A DNA stretch of 29,752 nt from Lachnospiraceae bacterium UBA7179 (GCA_002491195.1 DKVL01000102.1:1-29752); one strand, 5' to 3'; positions 6,843 through 14,395 are shown, counted from the first letter of the stretch. Notes: a model not told the origin generated them from the sequence alone. Numbers and translations: made by a program.

Positions 6843-8276
6843 TTACAACTGCTGCGCATCCTCCTCAAAGGAAAGCGATAGAATGATCCTTGTCGTCTCA
6901 CTGACCTTGAAGTAACTACTGATGCGTTCCCCGACAATCCAGATGATATGATTTCCAACTGCCACCAGACGAATCTGGTCACGCTCCTCCTGCGGTATCT
7001 TATGGTCAATAAAATATGCTTTCAAGGTTTTGCGCTGATTCATTGCATTGACCGTCAGATAATCGCCGGCCCTTCGTGTTCTTATGACAATATTTCCCTT
7101 TATTTTATCATAATCAAACCATTTCGTATACTTTTTTTGCGGAATATTTTTAAAATCAATCCCATTATTTTCCACAAACATTAATTTTGCCCTGATTTTT
7201 TGATGATTTCCCACCAGGATCACCAACTCTTTTCCCGCCGCCAGCGCCTCTGACTCCTCCTCCGACAGAACGATTTCTGACAAAACAACCTCCCGGGACA
7301 GACTGTGATGCTCCTTGTAAATACATACTCCTGTATAATCGCGCCTTGCTAACAGCTGATATGGAAGCTGTACCGCTCTCCCACACTGTCTGTCCATAAG
7401 CTCCTGAATCTGACTCACGTGCACAGCCTCTAAATCCTTTCTACTGCCTGCGGCCCTGGCAAGTGTCTCCATCACCACATAGCTTTGGATCGTTCTGTGC
7501 AATGCCAGAAATTTCCCGCGGTCAATATGGAATGCTTTTGATGTCACCGTCACACAGGCGTCAAAACCCTGCCGGGTCAGATCTGAGATGAGGCTGTATG
7601 CCTCGTTCACCCGCTCACAGGCCTCGCTGATATGGCTGACCGCCGCAGGACTAATCTCGCGCGCAGCCGGTTCCAGTATATGGTGACGTATCCTGTTCCT
7701 TGAATAATTATCCTCCAAATTCGTGCTGTCTATACAATACGAAACATTTCTTTCCTGCAAAAAGCATTCGATCTCACTGCGCGAAAGACACAGCAGCGGC
7801 CGGATTACCTTGTCCCTCACCGGCTGTATTCCAGTCAGTCCCCTTAACGATGTTCCCCGAAACAAATGAAATAAAAAGGTCTCACAACTGTCATTTTTGT
7901 TGTGAGCAACGGCAATCCTGCCTTTTTTTGACCCTAATTCTTTTTCGAATGCAGCATATCGGACATCTCTGCCTGCTTCCTCTGTCGAAAGGCGGCGGTT
8001 ACGCGCGATTGTCTGCACATCCGCCTCCACCAGGGTAAAGTCAACCTCATTTGCCAGGCACAGTTCCCGGACATAATCTGCGTCCCTTGCCGCGTCAGTC
8101 CTAATCATGTGATTTACATGAACCACGCAAATCTCCATCGGTATTACCTTACGAATCTCAAGAAGCATCAAAAGAAGACAGACAGAATCCGCACCGCCGG
8201 ACACACCTGTCACAATACAGTCTCCTTCCTCAATCATCTGATGTTCTCTGACATACTGTAATACTCTGTCTACCAT
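6843..8276 (-). CDS. tilS: tRNA(Ile)-lysidine synthase
   Basis: Modifies C34 of the CAU-anticodon tRNA-Ile to lysidine using ATP and lysine, an essential decoding step. The N-terminal PP-loop SGGADS (26-31) and the following VHVNHMIR and HNKNDSCETFLFHLFRGT segments place it firmly in TilS. At 477 residues it is the long form with a C-terminal substrate-recognition domain (about 390-477; FKVSETTRIIL near the end). The ribosome binding site TAAGGAG overlaps the stop codon of spoIIE, 15 bases upstream, so the two are probably co-transcribed. tilS-hpt-ftsH is the classical arrangement. Confidence 0.95.
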   Translation of the reverse strand: MVDRVLQYVREHQMIEEGDCIVTGVSGGADSVCLLLMLLEIRKVIPMEICVVHVNHMIRTDAARDADYVRELCLANEVDFTLVEADVQTIARNRRLSTEEAGRDVRYAAFEKELGSKKGRIAVAHNKNDSCETFLFHLFRGTSLRGLTGIQPVRDKVIRPLLCLSRSEIECFLQERNVSYCIDSTNLEDNYSRNRIRHHILEPAAREISPAAVSHISEACERVNEAYSLISDLTRQGFDACVTVTSKAFHIDRGKFLALHRTIQSYVVMETLARAAGSRKDLEAVHVSQIQELMDRQCGRAVQLPYQLLARRDYTGVCIYKEHHSLSREVVLSEIVLSEEESEALAAGKELVILVGNHQKIRAKLMFVENNGIDFKNIPQKKYTKWFDYDKIKGNIVIRTRRAGDYLTVNAMNQRKTLKAYFIDHKIPQEERDQIRLVAVGNHIIWIVGERISSYFKVSETTRIILSLSFEEDAQQL

Positions 8277-8291
8277 TCCTGTCCGATCTCC

Positions 8292-9548
8292 TTAGAATCC
8301 TTTTCCTACACGCCGCTTGAAACAGCAGGTGAGGACTGTCATATCGTCCCGGATATGTCCGCCCTGGCTGTTGATTGCATAGCGCAGGAGATAATCCGCC
8401 ATCTCTTTCGGATTCTGAATCGGACTCCTTGAAATGATCTCCCGCAGTCTCCCCGCAGCCTCATCTTCAATGGCATCTGAGATCCCGTCGGAGACCATAA
8501 TCAGCATATCTGTATCCCCCAGCCGCACACTCTGTGTAATCGGACTCAGCTCATCGATACTCCCAAGCGGAAGTGTATCCGCCGCCACTTCGTCCACCCA
8601 GTTTCCGCGCTTGATATAACTTGATGCTGCGCCTGCCTTGACAAACTCGGCTTCTCCGGTCAGCAGATTCAATGCGCAGACATCGAGCGTTGTGAGATTG
8701 CAGCAGCCGTTCTGGGCAGCAATCGCACCGTTGACCATCGAGAAGGCTTTCTCTTTCTGAAAACCGGCTTCCAGAAACCGCTCCATAAACTCAATGACCG
8801 CCTGACTGTCCCTGCAAGCCAGTTCGCCGCTTCCCATACCGTCTGCGAGCATCACAACCACCTGACTCTGATTATATTCCTCCAGGGAAAAATTATCACC
8901 TGATATTTTTTCATCCTCCTTAACAGCCCTTGATATTGCACTCAAAACGGTGTACCTGGGCTCGTCCTCATAGATAAAGGTGTTATACCCTCTTCCAATG
9001 ACCAGCGCACTCTCGGCTGAGGGAACCAACCGCCTGCCAAAAAAACCAGACAGAAACTCACCAAGCACACTCGCCGACACTGTATGTCTGCCGACCGCTC
9101 GCGCCTCTATGCTGATCCTGTTCCCGCAGCGGCCATCCGAAGCAGACTCATAGCTTCCCGCAGCGCCGCCCTCAATAAAGACCAGCTCCCGCACAATGAT
9201 TCCCTGCCTTTTCAAGTGGTGGATCAGCGCCTTTCGTTTGTGCTCCATCGGCAGGCTCACATGGACAACCGTATCTGCCACATCTGCAAAAGCGCCCGCG
9301 ATCTCATCAAGATGACTGGCAAAGACCTCCTTGGTCTCCTGAAGCTGCTTTCTGTAAAATATATCTTTCCTGTCATCACAGGTTTTATCCGCCTGTGGTA
9401 TTCCCCGATAAAGCCTTGCAAGCTCCTCATATGTCTCTGACAAACAGTACAATTTTCTCTTGCTATAGCCATTAAACAAATATCCCTCAATAATGCCTGA
9501 TTTATGTTCTGCTTCATGAAAAGCCTTAAATGTTCTTACCTTTAACAT
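8292..9548 (-). CDS. spoIIE: SpoIIE phosphatase lacking the membrane domain
   Basis: A 418-residue form of the PP2C-type phosphatase that dephosphorylates SpoIIAA and so releases sigma-F in the forespore. Phosphatase motifs are intact: SGDNFS (216-221), ADGMGSGE with D236, SDGISDA with D354, and RDDMTV with D401/D402. Residues 1-200 correspond to the regulatory region preceding the phosphatase. Known SpoIIE proteins run about 800 residues and begin with roughly ten membrane helices; none are present here. The start is real: a G-rich ribosome binding site (AGGGGGG) is followed by TATTATT and ATG, and the sequence upstream is non-coding and contains a sporulation-type promoter. Either polar-septum targeting is done by another protein, or the enzyme acts from the cytosol. 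Position before tilS agrees with the conserved order. Confidence 0.88.
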   Translation of the reverse strand: MLKVRTFKAFHEAEHKSGIIEGYLFNGYSKRKLYCLSETYEELARLYRGIPQADKTCDDRKDIFYRKQLQETKEVFASHLDEIAGAFADVADTVVHVSLPMEHKRKALIHHLKRQGIIVRELVFIEGGAAGSYESASDGRCGNRISIEARAVGRHTVSASVLGEFLSGFFGRRLVPSAESALVIGRGYNTFIYEDEPRYTVLSAISRAVKEDEKISGDNFSLEEYNQSQVVVMLADGMGSGELACRDSQAVIEFMERFLEAGFQKEKAFSMVNGAIAAQNGCCNLTTLDVCALNLLTGEAEFVKAGAASSYIKRGNWVDEVAADTLPLGSIDELSPITQSVRLGDTDMLIMVSDGISDAIEDEAAGRLREIISRSPIQNPKEMADYLLRYAINSQGGHIRDDMTVLTCCFKRRVGKGF

Positions 9549-9586
9549 AATAATACCCCCCTATAACGTTTCTGATTTTACTAACC

Positions 9587-9654
9587 ATTATAGAGAGCCA
9601 GGCCATCATTTTTTGTCAAACCCATGCACTACATCGCGTTTTTTTATTGACAAG
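9587..9654 (-). promoter_or_regulatory. Spo0A-type promoter of spoIIE with 0A boxes
   Basis: On the minus strand TTGACA (9614-9619) and TATAAT (9587-9592) are separated by 21 bases, longer than the usual 17. Bacillus spoIIE and spoIIG promoters are known for the same 21-22-base spacing and need Spo0A-P. The -35 overlaps TTTGTCAAA (9612-9620, plus strand), a match to the 0A-box form TTTGTCRAA, and a second box-like CTTGTCAA lies on the minus strand at 9647-9654. Confidence 0.7.
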
Positions 9655-9681
9655 AATCGCAAAACACCGCTATAAGGCAAA

Positions 9682-9744
9682 GGAACAAGTTCCCAGCCCC
9701 AATAACGGTGCACTGTTCACACAGGGAACTGCACACAGTTCCCT
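9682..9744. repeat. Small palindromes beside the large palindrome
   Basis: GGAAC-AA-GTTCC (9682-9693) and a perfect 9-bp hairpin AGGGAACTG (9723-9731)/CAGTTCCCT (9736-9744), with AATAAC between them at 9701-9706. These share the GGAACTG arm and AATAAC core of the dispersed repeat copies A-C, so this may be a rearranged copy. Confidence 0.4.
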
Positions 9745-9908
9745 AGTGCTCTATCCAGTCAGAAATTAGACTTGTGGGCTGTATGGTTTGTGCCAGTGCT
9801 AGGCAAAATTTCGACGGCGATGCGGTGGCATCGTCTAGAAATTTTAACGACGCAATGGTGCAAAGCAGGCAGTTCACGAGTCTAATTTCTGGCCGGATAG
9901 AGTACTAG
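9743..9908. repeat. 166-bp imperfect palindrome between divIC and spoIIE
   Basis: The whole stretch folds on itself about 9825/9826. Over the outer 57 base pairs 45 are identical; inside, AAAATTTC (9805-9812)/GAAATTTT (9838-9845) and CGATGC (9818-9823)/GCATCG (9828-9833) continue to a 4-base loop. It carries no ORF of note and ends on CTAG at both tips; the right tip includes the divIC stop codon. It could be a MITE-like element or a structured RNA. With the Spo0A promoter it fills the gene-free stretch 9549-9904. Confidence 0.75.
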
Positions 9909-10246
9909 TCAGTCTCCTGAAATATAATCTCATTTTCGTACACAAGCCCGAGCTTATCCTTTGCCACTTCCTCCGCGTACTTTTTCGTCTTCGTATATGT
10001 AGCAAACTCTTCAAGCTCCTTCGCACGCGCCTCCTCCCCGGCAATCTGCTGCATAAGCTCCTCTTCCCTGGCCGCATATGCTCTCTCCTTCTGTTTTAAG
10101 GAAACTGAATGAATGCCGACAACGCCTGTCATAATCAATATAGCAAGCAGAGCAATAATCATACCGAGACGATTCTCATTTTTCGTGCGGAGAAACTCTG
10201 GTGTTTTTCGCCTTGTCTTTTTTCTTCCTGCTGTTTTTGCTGCCAT
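9905..10246 (-). CDS. divIC: Septum formation initiator DivIC (FtsB-like)
   Basis: A 113-residue division protein that pairs with FtsL-type partners and links septal peptidoglycan synthesis to the Z ring. It has a basic cytoplasmic N-terminus, one membrane segment (about 28-48), a heptad-rich coiled coil (about 50-85), and the family ending KKYAEEVAKDKLGLVYENEI. The ribosome binding site GGGGGAG before ATG 10246 lies inside yabQ, so the genes overlap by 71 bases and are probably translationally coupled. The stop codon lies in the tip of the 166-bp palindrome. Confidence 0.9.
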   Translation of the reverse strand: MAAKTAGRKKTRRKTPEFLRTKNENRLGMIIALLAILIMTGVVGIHSVSLKQKERAYAAREEELMQQIAGEEARAKELEEFATYTKTKKYAEEVAKDKLGLVYENEIIFQETD

Positions 10247-10772
10247 CTGCCGTCTCCCCCTTTTCGCACTTCGCTTTTTTATGATTATGTACTTTCATTT
10301 TATGACGATTCCCAATACACGTCAACCGTATTTTTTGAAATAACCGGATAAATAAACTCCTCAGTTTATGGCATTTTTTTACAGCAAAGCGTATCATTGG
10401 CCTCATCAATTTTCGCAAGATCCCGATGATTTTCCTGATCAGACGAATCAGACTCCCAATTGTCTTATCAATGATCAGATAACACACCCGCACAAAAAAA
10501 CGCCCCACGGTAACTGTATAGCAGAACATTCCGACCGCCGCCCCAAGCACCGCTGCAAAGCGGATGACTCCATTATTTCTATAGTACAGCAACGTAAAGC
10601 TAAGCCCAAAGCAAGCTGTCCAGTAGAGAATATCTTCAAGGTCCACAGCAAACCTTCCATGTCTTACCAGCCGCCGGAACAGCCGGAGCACATCATATAC
10701 AAAAGCCAGAAACGCGCCTGCTGCAATCGAAACCAGCCAAAAGTGCCACTCCTTTACAATCTCTCCACTCAT
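10176..10772 (-). CDS. yabQ: Sporulation membrane protein YabQ
   Basis: A 198-residue protein of the YabQ family, an integral membrane protein of the outer forespore membrane needed for cortex formation in Bacillus. The N-terminal half has several membrane helices (VSIAAGAFLAFVYDVLRLF, ILYWTACFGLSFTLLYY, FAAVLGAAVGMFCYTV); the C-terminal half is strongly basic (KKAKCEKGE...NSRKKKDKAK). ATG 10772 overlaps the yabP stop as ATGA, which fixes the start over an adjacent TTG. It lies in the rqcP-yabP-yabQ-divIC order conserved in spore formers. Confidence 0.9.
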   Translation of the reverse strand: MSGEIVKEWHFWLVSIAAGAFLAFVYDVLRLFRRLVRHGRFAVDLEDILYWTACFGLSFTLLYYRNNGVIRFAAVLGAAVGMFCYTVTVGRFFVRVCYLIIDKTIGSLIRLIRKIIGILRKLMRPMIRFAVKKCHKLRSLFIRLFQKIRLTCIGNRHKMKVHNHKKAKCEKGETADGSKNSRKKKDKAKNTRVSPHEK

Positions 10773-11059
10773 CAACCAAACAGGCGTGTAAGCAGCCCTT
10801 CTCCTTTTTTCGCCAGAGTGTTCTTATCAGCGTAAGCAAGGGAATCCACCCTGCCATCCACATCCGCCTCGCCTTTCTCCAGATTCAGCCGTCCCACATG
10901 AAGATTCGTGCCCTTGATGGTAAGCATCCCGTCCACAGTCTCCATCAGAATATTATTTTCATCAAAAGAGTGAACCTCCACCACGCCCGTAATCTTACAC
11001 TCTTTGCGCTGCTCCATGCTAAACCGGTGCTTCCCTATGCCGTCATTTCTGTTTTCCAT
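10772..11059 (-). CDS. yabP: Sporulation protein YabP
   Basis: A 95-residue YabP/YqfC-family protein, made in the mother cell and required for sporulation in Bacillus. The family core is ECKITGVVEVHSFDENNILM followed by ETVDGMLTIKGTNLHVGRLNLEKGE; the C-terminus is short and basic and ends in LLTRLFG, as in many family members. It overlaps yabQ by ATGA and lies 58 bases from rqcP. The intervening bases contain two CATATGAG-like repeats at 11077-11106 of unknown role. Confidence 0.92.
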   Translation of the reverse strand: MENRNDGIGKHRFSMEQRKECKITGVVEVHSFDENNILMETVDGMLTIKGTNLHVGRLNLEKGEADVDGRVDSLAYADKNTLAKKGEGLLTRLFG

Positions 11060-11117
11060 ATCTAATACGCCTTCTCCTCATATGAGTGCTCCCTATATCA
11101 TATGAGAAAAACAACCG

Positions 11118-11357
11118 CTATATGTATCGGAAAAGCTCTTTTGCATCGTCCTTTTTGACAGTCTCCTGCACATCAAGGATTTCTACCCTGGTCTCCTTAT
11201 TGCCAAACTGAATCGTCAGAATGTCGCCCACCTTGACATTAGCCGAGGCCTTTGCCGGTTTGTCGTTGATAAGCACGCGCCCTGCATCGCATGCCTCGTT
11301 TGCCACAGTGCGGCGCTTGATAATACGTGATACCTTTAAAAATTTGTCCAGTCTCAT
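11118..11357 (-). CDS. rqcP: S4-domain ribosome quality control protein RqcP
   Basis: A 79-residue protein that is essentially one S4 RNA-binding domain (MRLDKFLKVSRIIKRRTVANE, then GRVLINDKPAKASANVKVGD). Its orthologue RqcP (YabO) works with RqcH in adding alanine tails to stalled nascent chains on 50S subunits. GAGGAG lies before the ATG. Its place upstream of yabP and downstream of the HU gene is the conserved context. A strong GC-rich hairpin (11375-11405) lies just upstream of the ribosome binding site. Confidence 0.92.
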   Translation of the reverse strand: MRLDKFLKVSRIIKRRTVANEACDAGRVLINDKPAKASANVKVGDILTIQFGNKETRVEILDVQETVKKDDAKELFRYI

Positions 11358-11374
11358 GATACACTCCTCATAAT

Positions 11375-11405
11375 CGAGCAGGGGAACGTCCCTCTCCCCT
11401 GCTCG
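11375..11405. promoter_or_regulatory. Strong hairpin in the rqcP leader
   Basis: CGAGCAGGGGA (11375-11385) pairs perfectly with TCCCCTGCTCG (11395-11405), an 11-bp GC-rich stem with a 9-base loop. It ends some ten bases before the rqcP ribosome binding site and lacks a T tract, so leader structure is likelier than termination. Confidence 0.55.
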
Positions 11406-11410
11406 CGCGC

Positions 11411-11453
11411 GGCCCGTGCGTCACATCAGTGACATATTTCCTCTGCACGGGCC
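11411..11453. promoter_or_regulatory. Two-tier hairpin between hup and rqcP
   Basis: Outer stem GGCCCGTGC (11411-11419)/GCACGGGCC (11445-11453), inner stem GTCAC (11420-11424)/GTGAC (11429-11433), with one asymmetric 11-base bulge. No T tract follows on either strand. It may be part of the rqcP leader or a repeat. Confidence 0.5.
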
Positions 11454-11468
11454 TGTGCATAAAAGCCA

Positions 11469-11498
11469 ACAACCGATGAAGTGCGCCTCATCGGTTGT
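11469..11498 (-). terminator. Intrinsic terminator of the HU gene
   Basis: ACAACCGATGA (11469-11479) pairs with TCATCGGTTGT (11488-11498) 26 bases after the HU stop codon. On the minus strand the stem is followed by TGGCTTTTATG, a modest T tract. Confidence 0.6.
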
Positions 11499-11523
11499 CT
11501 GAAAAAATTCGTTTTGAAAACAA

Positions 11524-11799
11524 TTATCTGTTTACCTCGTCCTTTAATGCCTTGCCCGGCTTAAACTTCGGTGCCTTGGAAGCCTCAATCTTCATTGTCT
11601 CGCCTGTCTGCGGATTTCTGCCCTCTCTTGCAGCTCTCTCAGCTACTTCAAATGTACCAAAGCCCACCAGCTGGATCTTCTCACCCTTCTTTAACTCCTT
11701 AGCAACAACTTCTGTGAAAGCTGTAAGCGCCTTCTCAGCGTCTTTCTTTGTCATGTCTGCCTGTTCAGCCATAGCGGCAACTAATTCTGTTTTGTTCAT
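11524..11799 (-). CDS. hup: HU-family nucleoid protein
   Basis: A 91-residue DNA-bending protein that compacts the chromosome. Family marks are MNKTELVAAMAEQADMTKKDAEKAL, the strand GEKIQLVGFGTFEV, and the DNA-contacting arm signature GRNPQTGETMKIEAS, ending in KFKPGKALKDEVN. GGAGGAG lies before the ATG. It has its own strong promoter, overlapped by a palindrome, and its own terminator. HU genes next to rqcP are common in Clostridia. Confidence 0.96.
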   Translation of the reverse strand: MNKTELVAAMAEQADMTKKDAEKALTAFTEVVAKELKKGEKIQLVGFGTFEVAERAAREGRNPQTGETMKIEASKAPKFKPGKALKDEVNR

Positions 11800-11852
11800 C
11801 GTGAACTCCTCCTATATATTTCTGTATATAATATTGCTTTGCGCCGTTTTGA

Positions 11853-11893
11853 CGCCTATATCTATTTATAGGCGAAAAGCACCTGTTTGTCAA
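11853..11893 (-). promoter_or_regulatory. HU promoter with overlapping operator-like palindrome
   Basis: Minus-strand TTGACA (11888-11893), 17 bases, TATAAA (11865-11870). A perfect inverted repeat CGCCTATA (11853-11860)/TATAGGCG (11867-11874) with a 6-base loop covers the -10, which suggests a repressor or autoregulatory site. Confidence 0.65.
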
Positions 11894-11953
11894 GGAAAAA
11901 AGCCTAAAATTTGCTGTTTTTTATAGGTTTTGGTAAAATTACCATATTTTTGC

Positions 11954-13429
11954 CTACTCTTCCAGCTTAACAAGGTCTGTAAACGAATAATTAATGTCCT
12001 TTTCCTCCTCGTCAATCTGCAATGTATAACTCCTTGTCTGATATCCGGACTTTCTGAGTGTCACCACATAATTGCCTGCCGTTTTATTAAAACTAACAGG
12101 TGTTATGCCTATGTAATTACCATCCAGATACGCCTCAACGCCGTCTGGTGCATCAATATATACTTTGTATTTGCCTGTTGAGGACGCAACAGAGCTCTTT
12201 TTATCCTCTTCGGACAGTTCTTCCTCACTGTCATCCGCGGATTTTGACTGGTACTTCTTGCTGATTTCTCCCTCCTCCTCACTCTCATCCTGCTTGTCCG
12301 ATTCTTTGACTGACGGCTCTTCTGATGCTTTTTCCGACGAGGCCTCACTCGCCTGCTCTGTTGCCTCCTCCTCACTCTTCTCAAGCTCCACAGCAACACT
12401 TGCAGACGGTTCTGCCACCCTGATATACTGTGCAACCGTATCATATCCATCCGCCGTGATGCGCATCTGATGCAGTCCATACTCAATCTCAACAGGCTTC
12501 GATACATTGACCTCCCTGCCATCAATAAACACTTTTGCCGTTACTGGCGTCAGCGTAAAGATCACCGTCCCTTTCTGGACAACCGTGATCTCAACATCTC
12601 CCAGGTCCCACGCCATCTCCTCGTTTCTGGCAAACGTGATCTCCTGCGTGGCGCTGCTGCCCTTGTTGCTGACAGTGACTGTATGTGTTCCCTCCGGGAC
12701 AACCAACAGCATGTCCTGCGCTACTTTCCGGATCACACTGTCCCCGATATCAATCCAGCCATTCACGAAATAGTCCTCATTCTGAAGCCTAAGATATCCG
12801 TGCCCCTTCTCGACGTTGATACCATAGATCATATTTTTGTAGCCCCACACGCTGAGCACGTCCATCTGGTTGACTTCCATCATGTCGGTCTCCCTGCCGC
12901 CGGACGCAACAACGACATGACTACTGATGTTGTAGAGTTCGTTTCCGATCGTGATCGTTCCCTTTCGCAGATCCATACTGTAGTTGCGGACATTATTGTA
13001 GCTGACACAGTTCGGATTCTCCTTTACATAGGCAAGCGCTTTTCTGGGTTTGTAAAAGCGCACCGTGACAACACTGCCTTCTTTTAACTGTTCCATAGAA
13101 AGCGCCTGATCATTTTTGTCATATATTGCAGTCGTACCATCGTAATTTAACGTGTAACGGCGTGAAGACGTAATATTCTGAAACTGTACTGTCCCTGCCT
13201 CCAAATCCTTTTTGACCACAACCGCTGCATCCTCGGAATCATAGATACCGCTGCGGTTCAATTCATTGATCGTTGTCCCGGACTCTGCGCTCTGTACTTC
13301 TTCGAGGCCGCCCTGGCCCTCATTGGTCAAAAGCGCCGTAAATATGTTTGCGTTCTGCGCGCATCCTGTCAACATGACAGCGGCTGCAAGCATCACTGAT
13401 GTTATGTATGTTACTGTTCCCTTTCTCAT
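11954..13429 (-). CDS. PEGA-domain lipoprotein
   Basis: A 491-residue exported lipoprotein of unknown function. The signal peptide ends in a lipobox (VMLTGC, lipidated Cys 23). The middle region (about 60-280) is beta-rich without a family I recognise. A first PEGA domain follows (about 290-345; VFIDGREV...YGLHQMRITADGYDTV), then an acidic Ser/Glu linker of about 70 residues, then a second PEGA domain at the C-terminus (about 420-480; AYLDGNYIGITPVSFN...LRKSGYQTRSY). PEGA domains are common in surface proteins and are thought to bind the wall or other proteins; the linker suggests a reach across the wall. A ribosome binding site AGGGG lies before the ATG. It appears to be a single-gene unit. 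Confidence 0.85.
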   Translation of the reverse strand: MRKGTVTYITSVMLAAAVMLTGCAQNANIFTALLTNEGQGGLEEVQSAESGTTINELNRSGIYDSEDAAVVVKKDLEAGTVQFQNITSSRRYTLNYDGTTAIYDKNDQALSMEQLKEGSVVTVRFYKPRKALAYVKENPNCVSYNNVRNYSMDLRKGTITIGNELYNISSHVVVASGGRETDMMEVNQMDVLSVWGYKNMIYGINVEKGHGYLRLQNEDYFVNGWIDIGDSVIRKVAQDMLLVVPEGTHTVTVSNKGSSATQEITFARNEEMAWDLGDVEITVVQKGTVIFTLTPVTAKVFIDGREVNVSKPVEIEYGLHQMRITADGYDTVAQYIRVAEPSASVAVELEKSEEEATEQASEASSEKASEEPSVKESDKQDESEEEGEISKKYQSKSADDSEEELSEEDKKSSVASSTGKYKVYIDAPDGVEAYLDGNYIGITPVSFNKTAGNYVVTLRKSGYQTRSYTLQIDEEEKDINYSFTDLVKLEE

Positions 13430-13450
13430 CCTGCATTCCCCTTATCACAA

Positions 13451-13491
13451 GAAACTGTTCCTTAATAACGCATTCCTTTTTAGACAGTTTC
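13451..13491. repeat. Dispersed palindromic repeat, diverged copy C
   Basis: GAAACTGT (13451-13458) pairs with ACAGTTTC (13484-13491). The loop contains TTAATAACGCAT, parallel to the AATAAC of copies A and B, and a T-rich run before the right arm as in copy A. It lies between the nitrilase-family and PEGA genes. Confidence 0.45.
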
Positions 13492-13535
13492 CGAAGTCAT
13501 ACATCCTTTTTATCCTTTTCATATTATCTCTTTCC

Positions 13536-14348
13536 TCAATAAAGTTTTGCGTAGAATGACTCTCTTCTGTCCCGCTTTACTGGAAACTCTCCACGAAACT
13601 GCTCAACATCGTCAGTCAGTTCCAATACCATCATACCTTCTGTACCCGACAGTTCTGCCCTCACATCTCCGTCAGGATCGATGATACAGCTGTCTCCCAT
13701 GTACGAAACACCTCCGATCTCACCAACACAGTTGACCGCAAGGATATAGACCTGATTTTCTATGGCACGTGCGCGCAGGAGCGCTTTCCAGTGTTCCCTG
13801 CGCTTCGCTGGCCAGTTTGCAGGCACGATGATCATATGTGCGTTCTTGGAAACAGCCTGAAAAATCTCTGGAAAACGCAGATCGTAGCAGATAAAACTGC
13901 TGCACGGAATGCCCTTTAACGCAAAACGCGTCAATGCACTGCCACCCTGAAATTTGAAATCCTCCCCTGAATAGGAAAACGGATGAAGCTTTGCATAGTC
14001 TGACAGCACTGTTCCCGCGCTGTCCACAACGGTATAGTGGTTCTCACACTTTCCGCATATCGCAATACAGTTCTTCACCCACCCAAACCCAATACTGATC
14101 TGATACTGCCGAGCCAGGGCACTCATGCGCTGTATTGTCCGCTCGTCGCTCTCCTTCGTTGCGTCTGTATTCATGGAAAAACCTGTAAAACTCATTTCCG
14201 GAAAAAAGATTGCCTCCGCCTTCTGGCTCACGGCCTCCTCAATTCTTTTTCCTGCAATCTCATAATTGCGTCCCTGATCCTCCCAGACAATCTGCGTCTG
14301 AGCAAGTGCAGCCTTGATCCTCTTCTCTTTGATCCTCTTCTCCTCCAT
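13536..14348 (-). CDS. Nitrilase-superfamily amidase (omega-amidase-like)
   Basis: A 270-residue carbon-nitrogen hydrolase. The Glu-Lys-Cys triad is visible: FPEMSFTG (E51), YAKLHPFSYSGE (K120) and FICYDLRFPEIF (C154). The Lys-region sequence and size fit the YafV/omega-amidase group, which hydrolyses alpha-ketoglutaramate-like amides and so clears a metabolic by-product; the specific substrate is inferred. The frame opens at ATG 14381, but that codon has no ribosome binding site and lies only some ten bases beyond the predicted -10, whereas AGGAG precedes the ATG at 14348 by seven bases. I take the later start. Confidence 0.85.
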   Translation of the reverse strand: MEEKRIKEKRIKAALAQTQIVWEDQGRNYEIAGKRIEEAVSQKAEAIFFPEMSFTGFSMNTDATKESDERTIQRMSALARQYQISIGFGWVKNCIAICGKCENHYTVVDSAGTVLSDYAKLHPFSYSGEDFKFQGGSALTRFALKGIPCSSFICYDLRFPEIFQAVSKNAHMIIVPANWPAKRREHWKALLRARAIENQVYILAVNCVGEIGGVSYMGDSCIIDPDGDVRAELSGTEGMMVLELTDDVEQFRGEFPVKRDRRESFYAKLY

Positions 14349-14395
14349 CGCGCATCTCCTCACCCAATCGGTCTTTGCCATATTATTGTAAACCT

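Noticed and set aside
9743..9908. tRNA gene, as in Bacillus between divIC and spoIIE
   Set aside because: No cloverleaf, T-loop (GGTTCRA) or anticodon arm can be drawn; the sequence is a single long hairpin.
11077..11106. Possible sigma-E promoter before yabP (TCATATG, 14 bases, CATATGAG on the minus strand)
   Set aside because: The -10 fits poorly and the implied start point would leave the ribosome binding site largely outside the transcript.
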